The notes under the pieces: generated by a model | What the model saw: the letters and a program-made list of their open reading frames with translations, nothing else | Database searches by the model: none | Told to the model about the DNA's origin: nothing | Origin: Corynebacterium afermentans subsp. afermentans | GTDB taxonomy: Bacteria > Actinomycetota > Actinomycetes > Mycobacteriales > Mycobacteriaceae | Assembly: GCF_030408355.1 (NCBI RefSeq) | Contig: NZ_CP046606.1 | Span: 620,001 to 684,000, forward strand | Length of the DNA: 64,000 nucleotides | Direction: 5' to 3' | Translations under genes and position numbers: made by a program | Part shown: positions 32,086-38,259 of the stretch, piece after piece | Layout: every line of letters begins with the position of its first letter | Numbering within the stretch: position 1 is the first letter of the stretch

Positions 32086-32337
32086 CCGTATTGCGGACAA
32101 CCCCAGATGCACCCATCATTGGCGCACACCCATGAAAACCCCGGGGCGAAATCACCCGGCGGGGCGCGACCTTCCAACTAGGGGCCACATAGGTCGCGGG
32201 GACAGCAGCAACGACGATGCCTACTGCGGGACGAAAGTCGAGTACCGGACGTCGAGTACGCCCGCGTACACCGACGAACTCGACCTCCACTACTCGACCA
32301 ACAACGCACCCATGAAAGCCTGGGGCCGGGCCCGACT
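32086..32337. repeat. Large tandem unit, copy 2 (module + structured block)
   Basis: Second copy of the ~255-base unit. Hairpin arms CGCGACCT (32165-32172) and AGGTCGCG (32191-32198) flank an 18-base loop that differs from copy 1 by one base. The nested inverted repeat lies at 32237-32298 and also differs by a single base. The linker between the two structures is much less conserved. Confidence 0.85.
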
Positions 32338-32555
32338 CCGCATTGCGGACAACTGCGCCTGCACCAACAATGGGTACCCACCCACGAAAGCCTGGGCCCC
32401 ACCAAAACCCGCATTGCGGACAACCACGGCGGCACCCATCATTGGCCCACGCACACGAATGCTTAGCCCGGCACTCCCAGCGCCGGTACCCCACGAACCG
32501 GCGGGTGATCGATCAATCGCCCCGACCGAATTCTCCACCCACGGAAACAGAGGCG

Positions 32556-33209
32556 CTAGAGCTCCACGAGGGAGTTCTTGGATTGCTCCAAGAGCTCGCC
32601 TTTCTTGCGGGCGCGCTCTAGCGTGGACCACTGGTCCTGGGGGATCGACTTCCGGGCCGAGGTGACTACGGCCTCGTCGGGCGTGCCCCAGGCGATCGGC
32701 ATGGGTGTGATGGTCTGCCAGTGCTGCTGGTCGCGGGCGGCGCGCTGAGCGCCCACGGCGGCGACCGGCACCTTGGTGCCCACCTTGTCGGAGGTGTTCG
32801 GCAGCGGCTGCATCACGCGGGAGGTGATGGCCCAGCGCGGGGGAAGGGCAGGATCCACGTTGAGGTTCACCAGCGCGGTCAGGGTCACCGTCGTGCCGGC
32901 GCGTTCCGTGATGATGGCGGGGGCGAGGGGGTTGGAGTCGTAGATCTCCTGGGTCTTGCCCACGCTGCGCGGAATCAGAAGCGCGACCACAAGCATCAAA
33001 ATGCCGAACAGTACGGCGCCGAAACTGCCCAGCCAGTGCCACGGCGAGGACGGGTCCACCAGGAACCACACGGCGACGCCGACGATCAGGGAGATGACAA
33101 AGATCGCGATGCCGGATGCGACGAGGCTGCGGGTGTCGCGCACCATTTCGTTGTGCTGCTTCGCAAACTCCTCGTCGACGTCGAACTTGAATACCTTCAT
33201 GCCACTCAT
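32556..33209 (-). CDS. DUF3239-like membrane protein
   Basis: 217-aa protein with two adjacent TM segments near residues 33-85 (LVASGIAIFVISLIVGVAVWFLV and FGAVLFGILMLVVALLI), then a soluble C-terminal domain with LAPAIITERAGTTVTLTALVNLNVDP and TKVPVAAVGAQRAARDQQHWQTITPMPIAWGT. This layout fits the corynebacterial DUF3239 family, whose role is unknown. Start ATG 33209 (MSGMKVF) is used; ATG 33200 is equally possible. It ends at the edge of the repeat array and follows the helicase gene in the same direction. Confidence 0.75.
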   Translation of the reverse strand: MSGMKVFKFDVDEEFAKQHNEMVRDTRSLVASGIAIFVISLIVGVAVWFLVDPSSPWHWLGSFGAVLFGILMLVVALLIPRSVGKTQEIYDSNPLAPAIITERAGTTVTLTALVNLNVDPALPPRWAITSRVMQPLPNTSDKVGTKVPVAAVGAQRAARDQQHWQTITPMPIAWGTPDEAVVTSARKSIPQDQWSTLERARKKGELLEQSKNSLVEL

Positions 33210-33220
33210 GGCATACAAGT

Positions 33221-34861
33221 CTAAAGGTCGGCGGCGTCGACCAATCGGTACGCGTAGCCCTGCTCGGCGAGGAAGCGTTGGCGGTGCATGGCGTACTCGG
33301 AGTCCAGGGTGTCGCGGGCGACGACGGTGTAGAACACCGCTTCCGCCCCGTCGGATTTGGGGCGCAGCAATCGTCCCAGGCGCTGCGCTTCTTCCTGCCG
33401 GGAGCCGAAGGTGCCGGAGACCTGGATGGCCACGGCGGCTTCGGGCAGGTCGATGGAGAAGTTGGCCACCTTGGACACCACCAGGGTGGAGATTTCCCCG
33501 TCGCGGAAGGCTTGGAAGGCGTCTTCGCGCTTTTTGGTGGTGGTTTTGCCGTCGACCAGCGGGGCGTCGATGCGCGCGGCGATCTCCTCGAACTGCTCCA
33601 CGTACGCGCCGATGATTAAGGTCTGCTGCCCTTTATGCGTTGCAAGAAGCTTGTCGACGACCTCCAGCTTGCCCGCCGAACACGCCGCCAGACGGTAGCG
33701 TTCACGGGTTTCGGCGGTGGCGTAGGTGAGGCGTTCTTCGTCGGTAAGCGTGGTGCGCACCTCGACGCACTCGGCGGTGGCGATGTAGCCGGCCATCTCG
33801 AGTTCTTTCCAGGGTGCGTCGTAACGTTTGGGCCCGATGAGCGAAAACACGTCGTCCTCGCGACCGTCCTCGCGCACGAGCGTGGCGGTAAGCCCCAGGC
33901 GGCGGCGCGACTGGAGGTCTGCGGCCATGCGGAACACCGGCGCGGGCAGGAGGTGGACTTCGTCGTAGATGATGAGGCCCCAGTCGCGGGAGTCGAAAAG
34001 CTCGAGCGCGCGGTATTCGCCCTTGGTTTTGCGGGTGACCACCTGGTAGGTGGCGATGGTGACAGGGCGGATCTCCTTTTTCTCGCCGGAGTATTCGCCG
34101 ATCTCCTCGGGGGTAAGTGTGGTGCGACGCAGCAGTTCGTCGCGCCACTGACGGCCGGCGACGGTGTTGGTGACCAAGATCAAGGTGGTGGTCTGCGCCT
34201 GCGCCATCGACGCCGCGCCGACGATGGTTTTACCTGCGCCGCAGGGCAACACCACCACGCCGGAGCCGCCCTCCCAGAAGGATTCGGCGGCGTATTGCTG
34301 GTAGTCGCGAAGCTGCCAGCCGTCGTGGTTCAGCGCGATCGGGTGGGATTCGCCGTCCACGTAGCCGGCCAGGTCCTCCACGGGCCAGCCCAGCTTGGTC
34401 AGCTCCTGCTTGATTTGGCCGCGGGCGGAGGGGTGGACGGGGGCCGTGAGGTCGTCGATAGGCTTGGCTATGAGCGGCTGGATCTTCTTGCTTCGGGTGA
34501 CCTCGGTGAGGATCGCGGTGTCGTCCGCCTCCAGGATCAGACCGTGTGCGGGGTGCTTGACCAGCTTCAACCGGCCGTAGCGGGCCATGGTTTCGGCGAC
34601 GTCGACGAGCAGCGCCTGCGGCACCGGGAAGCGGGAGTAGCGCTCGAGCACGTCCACGGCCTGCTCGGCGTCGAAGCCGGCCGCGCGAGCGTTCCACAGC
34701 GCAAGTGGAGTGATGCGGTAGGTGTGGATGTGCTCGGGCGCGCGCTCGAGCTCCGCGAACGGGGCGAGCGCGGCGCGGGCCTTGGGCGCGTCCGGGTGCG
34801 CGACTTCGAGCAGGACGGTCTTGTCCGACTGGACGATCAGTGGGCCGTCGCCGAGAGCCAT
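33221..34861 (-). CDS. XPB/ERCC3-type DNA repair helicase
   Basis: 546-aa superfamily 2 helicase of the XPB type, found in actinobacteria. An N-terminal damage-recognition-like region (residues 1-165) precedes the helicase core: DYQQYAAESFWEGGSGVVVLPCGAGKT (Walker A), YDEVHLLPAPVF (DEVH box), LGLTATLVREDGREDDVFSLIGP, and the C-terminal GTFGSRQEEAQRLGRLLRPK (motif VI). It unwinds DNA 3' to 5', probably in repair. Start ATG 34861. A Helicase_C_3-type partner protein is encoded at 41073-43121. Confidence 0.93.
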   Translation of the reverse strand: MALGDGPLIVQSDKTVLLEVAHPDAPKARAALAPFAELERAPEHIHTYRITPLALWNARAAGFDAEQAVDVLERYSRFPVPQALLVDVAETMARYGRLKLVKHPAHGLILEADDTAILTEVTRSKKIQPLIAKPIDDLTAPVHPSARGQIKQELTKLGWPVEDLAGYVDGESHPIALNHDGWQLRDYQQYAAESFWEGGSGVVVLPCGAGKTIVGAASMAQAQTTTLILVTNTVAGRQWRDELLRRTTLTPEEIGEYSGEKKEIRPVTIATYQVVTRKTKGEYRALELFDSRDWGLIIYDEVHLLPAPVFRMAADLQSRRRLGLTATLVREDGREDDVFSLIGPKRYDAPWKELEMAGYIATAECVEVRTTLTDEERLTYATAETRERYRLAACSAGKLEVVDKLLATHKGQQTLIIGAYVEQFEEIAARIDAPLVDGKTTTKKREDAFQAFRDGEISTLVVSKVANFSIDLPEAAVAIQVSGTFGSRQEEAQRLGRLLRPKSDGAEAVFYTVVARDTLDSEYAMHRQRFLAEQGYAYRLVDAADL

Positions 34862-34896
34862 GCGATCTACTCCTAAATGTTGGTAGCGTGCCGTGT

Positions 34897-35124
34897 ATGG
34901 CTAAGAACACTTCAGTTGTACTCGGCGAACGTTACGACACGTTCATCGCCCGGCTCATCCAGGACGGCCGCTACGCTTCCGCCAGCGAGGTCCTGCGCGA
35001 GGGGCTGCGGCTGGTGGAGGAGCGGGAGCTGAAGTTCGACGCGTTGACACTCGCCGTAGAAAAAGGTGAGCTCGGCGCCGAGTTCGACGCCGAGCAGTTC
35101 ATCGCTGAGGTGCGGGCGCGCTAG
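34897..35124 (+). CDS. ParD-like antitoxin (orphan)
   Basis: 75-aa ribbon-helix-helix protein. MAKNTSVVLGERYDTFIARLIQDGRYASASEVLREGLRLVEERE is the ParD/CopG DNA-binding N-terminus, and the C-terminal ~30 residues (ALTLAVEKGELGAEFDAEQFIAEVRAR) resemble the ParE-binding tail. No ParE toxin follows: the next 15 bases lead to a small gene on the opposite strand. It is divergent from the helicase with 35 bp between starts. Its stop TAG is inside a 19-base direct repeat. Confidence 0.85.
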   Translation: MAKNTSVVLGERYDTFIARLIQDGRYASASEVLREGLRLVEERELKFDALTLAVEKGELGAEFDAEQFIAEVRAR

Positions 35125-35383
35125 CCCCTGCGCAGCACCAACTAGCGAGGTTCTTTCGTTTTCTCAGATCCCAGCGAAAACACAATAAGTGCTAGGGAAG
35201 CCAACGCGAGAGGAACAAGCATAGGGGCAGAATCCGTCACGAGAATAGAAATGGCAGCTAGAGCCAAGACCAAACTCAAAATATTAGTCGTCTTCAAAAA
35301 GTCCTCCTGAACTGTGATCTCGGATGTCGACGATACCGGTTGGCTCAAAGCGCAAACGGCTACACGCTAGCCCCTGCGCAGCA
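35119..35383. repeat. 19-base direct repeat flanking a small inserted segment
   Basis: CGCTAGCCCCTGCGCAGCA occurs at 35119-35137 and exactly again at 35365-35383, 246 bases apart. The first copy covers the parD stop, the second the stop and last codons of the ABC permease. Without one copy and the segment between, parD and the permease would converge on a shared CTAG. The segment is visibly AT-richer than its neighbours. Confidence 0.85.
35142..35297 (-). CDS. Tiny two-TM membrane protein
   Basis: 51-aa hydrophobic protein read from TTG 35297, which is preceded at five bases by a perfect AGGAGG. It forms two membrane segments (ILSLVLALAAISILVTDS and MLVPLALASLALIVFSLG) and ends in a charged tail (SEKTKEPR). 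In-frame starts further upstream would add 17 polar residues, but they lack a ribosome site. No family is recognised. Its base composition differs from neighbours and it sits wholly inside the direct-repeat-flanked segment, suggesting arrival by insertion. Size and shape recall small membrane toxins, but nothing else supports that. Confidence 0.55.
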   Translation of the reverse strand: MKTTNILSLVLALAAISILVTDSAPMLVPLALASLALIVFSLGSEKTKEPR

Positions 35384-36548
35384 GCTGCGACCACTTGGTC
35401 ACGCTGCCGTTGTTCAGGATCGAACGCTTGTAGATGCGGGCGGCGACCCACACCGCCAGCGCCGTCGCGAGTGCTGCGAGGGCGAAGGAGCCGGCCAGCT
35501 GCGCCGCGGTGAAGTCCCCGGCCGCATATGACAGCGGCGCGGCGAAGATGGAAAACGGCGGGATCCAGCTCATCACCTGCATCCAGGTGGCATCGGTGCT
35601 CATCCAGCCGAAGCCGGGGATGTACGCGGACGCCATGATCAGCAGCAGGATCGGCATCTGGGTGGACTGCAAGTCCTCGGTGCGCTGCACCATCGCGCCC
35701 GCCGCGGCGTAGAGGGCGCCGAAGAACAGCATCGCTAGTGTCCACGCGATCAGCAGGATGGGGACGACGGCCCAGTCGAACTCGATGTCGTCCACGAGCC
35801 CGGAGACCTTCAGCCCAACAACGCCGACAACTAGGAGCACGGCGGTGGCGACGAAGCCCAGCACGAGGGTGCCCAGCAGCTTGCCGGCCAAGAAGTCCAG
35901 GGGGCGCACCGACGCGAGCACAAGCTCGACCACGCGGGAGGACTTCTCCTCGGTGACGCGGCTGCCCACCTGCGCGGCGAAGGTGATCACGGTGAAGATC
36001 ACCACCATCAGCGCGATAAACGTGGTGAGCAGTCGCAGGAGCTGCTGCTCGGTGTCGCCGCCGTCGTTGACGTCTACCGGTACAACTTCAATCTGTGGGG
36101 AGGCGGCTTCGTAATCTGCGGCAGTGATGCCCAGGTTGTCCAGGGTCTCTGCACGCGAGTACTGCTGCGATAGTCCCTCGAGTCCGGCGAGGATGCTCGT
36201 CGACGGCATTCCGTCGCTGACGACCTCCCAACGGTTTCCCTCGACCACCAGCGCGGCCTTGACGTCGTCGTCGCGGACGAGTTGCTCGGCTTCGCTACGG
36301 TCGGCGGCGGCGCGCCCGTCGTAGCCGGCGTCGTTGAGCAGCTGCGCGTCGACGCCCACCGCGGCGACTGCCGGGCCGGCCTCGCCGGACTCGTCCTTGT
36401 CTTTTTGCCAGGTGGCGAAGCCGATGACACCCAGTATGGCCAACAGGAGGATCACCAGTGTGATGATGGTGCCCTTCTTCAGCAGCAAGATCTGGACTTC
36501 GCGTTTGGCGGTAGTAGTGATCGTGTGAATGGGGGAGTACGGCTTCAT
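35367..36548 (-). CDS. ABC-2 type transporter permease (NatB-like)
   Basis: 393-aa membrane subunit of an exporter. One TM lies near residue 25-45 (GTIITLVILLLAILGVIGFATW), followed by a large external domain of ~130 residues. Five or six TM segments follow from residue ~175, including TFAAQVGSRVTEEKSSRVVELVLASVRPLDFLAGKLLGTLVLG, the ABC-2/NatB signature. Start ATG 36548 (MKPYSPIHT) overlaps the ATPase stop by one base (TAATG). It is the last gene of a four-gene operon. The substrate is unknown; Na+ or drug export is typical for NatAB relatives. Confidence 0.87.
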   Translation of the reverse strand: MKPYSPIHTITTTAKREVQILLLKKGTIITLVILLLAILGVIGFATWQKDKDESGEAGPAVAAVGVDAQLLNDAGYDGRAAADRSEAEQLVRDDDVKAALVVEGNRWEVVSDGMPSTSILAGLEGLSQQYSRAETLDNLGITAADYEAASPQIEVVPVDVNDGGDTEQQLLRLLTTFIALMVVIFTVITFAAQVGSRVTEEKSSRVVELVLASVRPLDFLAGKLLGTLVLGFVATAVLLVVGVVGLKVSGLVDDIEFDWAVVPILLIAWTLAMLFFGALYAAAGAMVQRTEDLQSTQMPILLLIMASAYIPGFGWMSTDATWMQVMSWIPPFSIFAAPLSYAAGDFTAAQLAGSFALAALATALAVWVAARIYKRSILNNGSVTKWSQLLRRG

Positions 36549-37426
36549 TACTGCACAACCTCCTTGAACAGGTCGGCCAGATCTGGCACGACGCGGGTGA
36601 ACTCGTGGACTGGGCCGGCGGCCATGGCGGATTGCAGGATGCGTTGGTCGTCCTGGGCACTTGGGGCTTCGAGGATGACGTGGGTGGCGGAGTCGTCGAT
36701 AAGCGAGATGCCCTCGGGGATCCATCCGCGTTCGCGTGTGCCTACCCGGTAGCGCACCGGCCCGCCCGAGCGCAGCTCATCGACGGTGCCCTCGGCCACC
36801 ATGCGGCCGCGGGTGACAATGCCGACGCGGTCGCACAGCCGCTGCACCAGATCCAGCTGGTGGGAGGAGAAGATGACAGGCACACCTGCCCGGGCGCGGT
36901 CGGTGAGCATCGTGCTCATCACGTCCACCGCGACGGGGTCGAGGCCGGAAAACGGCTCGTCCAGGATGAGTATGTCCGGGTCGTGGATAAGCGACGCGGC
37001 GAGCTGGACGCGCTGCTGGTTGCCCAGGGAGAGGTCGTCGAGCTTGTCGCCCAGGCGCTCGCCGAGACCGAGCTGCTCGAGCAGCTCGGTGCCGCGCTTC
37101 TTGGCGGCTTTGCCGTCGACGCCGTGCAACTTGGCCAGGAAAACAAGCTGGTCCAGGATCGTTTCCTTGCCGTACAGGCCGCGTTCCTCGGGCATGTAGC
37201 CGATGCGGCGGCGGGTGTCGTCGTCAAGCGGGCGCCCGTCGAGGAGCACCTCGCCCGAATCGGCGGCGAGCACACCGAGGGCGATGCGCATCGTGGTGGA
37301 CTTGCCGGCGCCGTTGGAGCCGACGAAGCCGTACATCTCGCCGTCGTGGACGGTAAAACTCATGCCGTCGAGGGCTTGGACGTCGCCGAAGCGCTTGTTC
37401 AGATTGCGGATTTCTATTGTTGTCAC
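36548..37426 (-). CDS. ABC transporter ATP-binding protein (NatA-like)
   Basis: 292-aa ATPase: Walker A GSNGAGKSTTMR, YMPEERGLYGKETILDQLVFLAKLHG, signature DLSLGNQQRVQLAASLIH, Walker B ILILDEPFSGLDP and FSSHQLDLVQRLCDRV. The C-terminal domain of about 80 residues is typical of NatA/CcmA-type exporters. Start GTG 37426 follows AAGGAGGAAG and overlaps the upstream stop (GTGA). Together with the downstream permease it forms an exporter regulated by the XRE protein at the head of the operon. Confidence 0.9.
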   Translation of the reverse strand: MTTIEIRNLNKRFGDVQALDGMSFTVHDGEMYGFVGSNGAGKSTTMRIALGVLAADSGEVLLDGRPLDDDTRRRIGYMPEERGLYGKETILDQLVFLAKLHGVDGKAAKKRGTELLEQLGLGERLGDKLDDLSLGNQQRVQLAASLIHDPDILILDEPFSGLDPVAVDVMSTMLTDRARAGVPVIFSSHQLDLVQRLCDRVGIVTRGRMVAEGTVDELRSGGPVRYRVGTRERGWIPEGISLIDDSATHVILEAPSAQDDQRILQSAMAAGPVHEFTRVVPDLADLFKEVVQ

Positions 37427-37920
37427 TTGTCTTCCTCCTTGCGGTTGAAGGTAACGGCATAGCCGACCATTGGCAGTGGGGTGGCGATAAGTTGTGTGGC
37501 CAACATGAAGTAACCGGCGGCGATCAGTCCGAGGTCGAAGTCGTCGCCCATAAATAGGCCCGCAGCAAGAAACGCAATCCCGCCCAAACCGACGAGAGCG
37601 GAGAACAGCTTGAGGGAGCGCTTCCGCCACGTGGCTAGTACCACCCGTTCGTACTCGTCCAACTGTTCCTCGGGTGCGGTGTCTTTCATCTCGTTGGCCG
37701 AGCGAAGAAAGGTCCACGCGCACATGCTCACCGCGATGCTTACCAGGCACATCGCGTTCGGCCACCAGTTGAAGCCGAATGCGATTTGGTATGCCATGCA
37801 GGAAAAAGAGACGAGCATGCCCGCAAAAACCACCGTGATCAGTAACCGGGTGTCGCGAGGATTGCGGAACCGTTTGGCATTGAGCGGGTCTTGCTCGCGG
37901 ACGGTGTCGATGCGACTCAT
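37423..37920 (-). CDS. Four-TM membrane protein in the XRE-ABC operon
   Basis: 165-aa protein, start ATG 37920. Two TM pairs are visible: RLLITVVFAGMLVSFSCMAYQIAF with WWPNAMCLVSIAVSMCAWTFL, and SALVGLGGIAFLAAGLFMG with LGLIAAGYFMLATQLIATPLPMV. A charged cytoplasmic loop (NEMKDTAPEEQLDEYERVVLATWRKRS) lies between. I do not recognise a family. The same order (small XRE regulator, four-TM protein, ABC exporter) suggests it senses or modulates the transporter. It overlaps both neighbours by four bases. Confidence 0.75.
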   Translation of the reverse strand: MSRIDTVREQDPLNAKRFRNPRDTRLLITVVFAGMLVSFSCMAYQIAFGFNWWPNAMCLVSIAVSMCAWTFLRSANEMKDTAPEEQLDEYERVVLATWRKRSLKLFSALVGLGGIAFLAAGLFMGDDFDLGLIAAGYFMLATQLIATPLPMVGYAVTFNRKEEDK

Positions 37921-38174
37921 TTTGCGTACAGCTCCTTCGACATAGGGGCGAACTCGGTGCGCGAAAACACGGCCTCCACGGGCAGCCCGAAGACCTCGCA
38001 AATACGGAAAGCGAGATCCAAGCTGGGGGAGTGGTCGCCGCGCTCGAGTGCACCGACGGTTTGCGGGTTGACGTTGATAAGTTCCGCGAGACGGGCGCGT
38101 GACATGTCGTGCTCCGCGCGCAGCACGCGGACCCGGTTATAGATCGGGTCTTTGGGCAGTTTCTTCGGCGACAC
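37917..38174 (-). CDS. XRE-family HTH transcriptional regulator (YozG-like)
   Basis: 85-aa Cro/CI-type repressor consisting almost only of the HTH domain: NRVRVLRAEHDMSRARLAELINVNPQTVGALERGDHSPSLDLAFRICEVFGLPVEAVFSRTEF. Start GTG 38174 (MSPKKLPKDPIYN). It opens an operon of four overlapping genes and probably represses it through the palindrome just upstream. Similar short regulators in Firmicutes and actinobacteria accompany membrane proteins and exporters. Confidence 0.87.
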   Translation of the reverse strand: MSPKKLPKDPIYNRVRVLRAEHDMSRARLAELINVNPQTVGALERGDHSPSLDLAFRICEVFGLPVEAVFSRTEFAPMSKELYAK

Positions 38175-38175
38175 G

Positions 38176-38188
38176 CAACACAGTGTTG
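38176..38188. promoter_or_regulatory. Palindromic operator candidate before the XRE operon
   Basis: CAACAC-A-GTGTTG is a perfect 13-base palindrome two bases upstream of the XRE start codon. TTGACA lies on the minus strand at 38210-38205 and TATACA at 38192-38187, too close together to be an ideal pair. The palindrome is well placed for autorepression. Confidence 0.4.
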
Positions 38189-38259
38189 TATAAACCCAAC
38201 GATGTGTCAAGTGTATCAGCTGACGCACAGCCTATCCTCAGGAGCATTAGCATGGACCC

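Larger units (their letters stand above)
31688..32470. repeat. Composite repeat array downstream of the rRNA operon
   Basis: About 780 bases with no credible gene. A ~70-base module recurs six times. Each starts with CCGCATTGCGG or a one-base variant (at 31690, 31757, 31828, 32086, 32338, 32409), followed by ACAAC and, in most copies, CACCCATCATTGGCGCACAC. After modules 3 and 4 a ~170-base block is inserted in nearly identical copies, so 31828-32085 and 32086-32337 form a tandem duplication of ~255 bases. CCGCATTGCGG is itself a palindrome. Frames that stay open across the array reflect high GC and repetition. Confidence 0.85.

Noticed and set aside
31688..32470. CRISPR array
   Set aside because: The repeats are ~70 bases or longer with irregular spacing (67, 71, 258, 252, 71) and no unique spacers of uniform size; no cas genes are present.
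31478..32665. Long open frames across the post-rRNA repeat array (395 codons on plus, 223 on minus)
   Set aside because: They begin inside 5S or in the repeat itself, have no ribosome site, and stay open because the DNA is GC-rich and repetitive. Several frames are open at once and the translations match no family.
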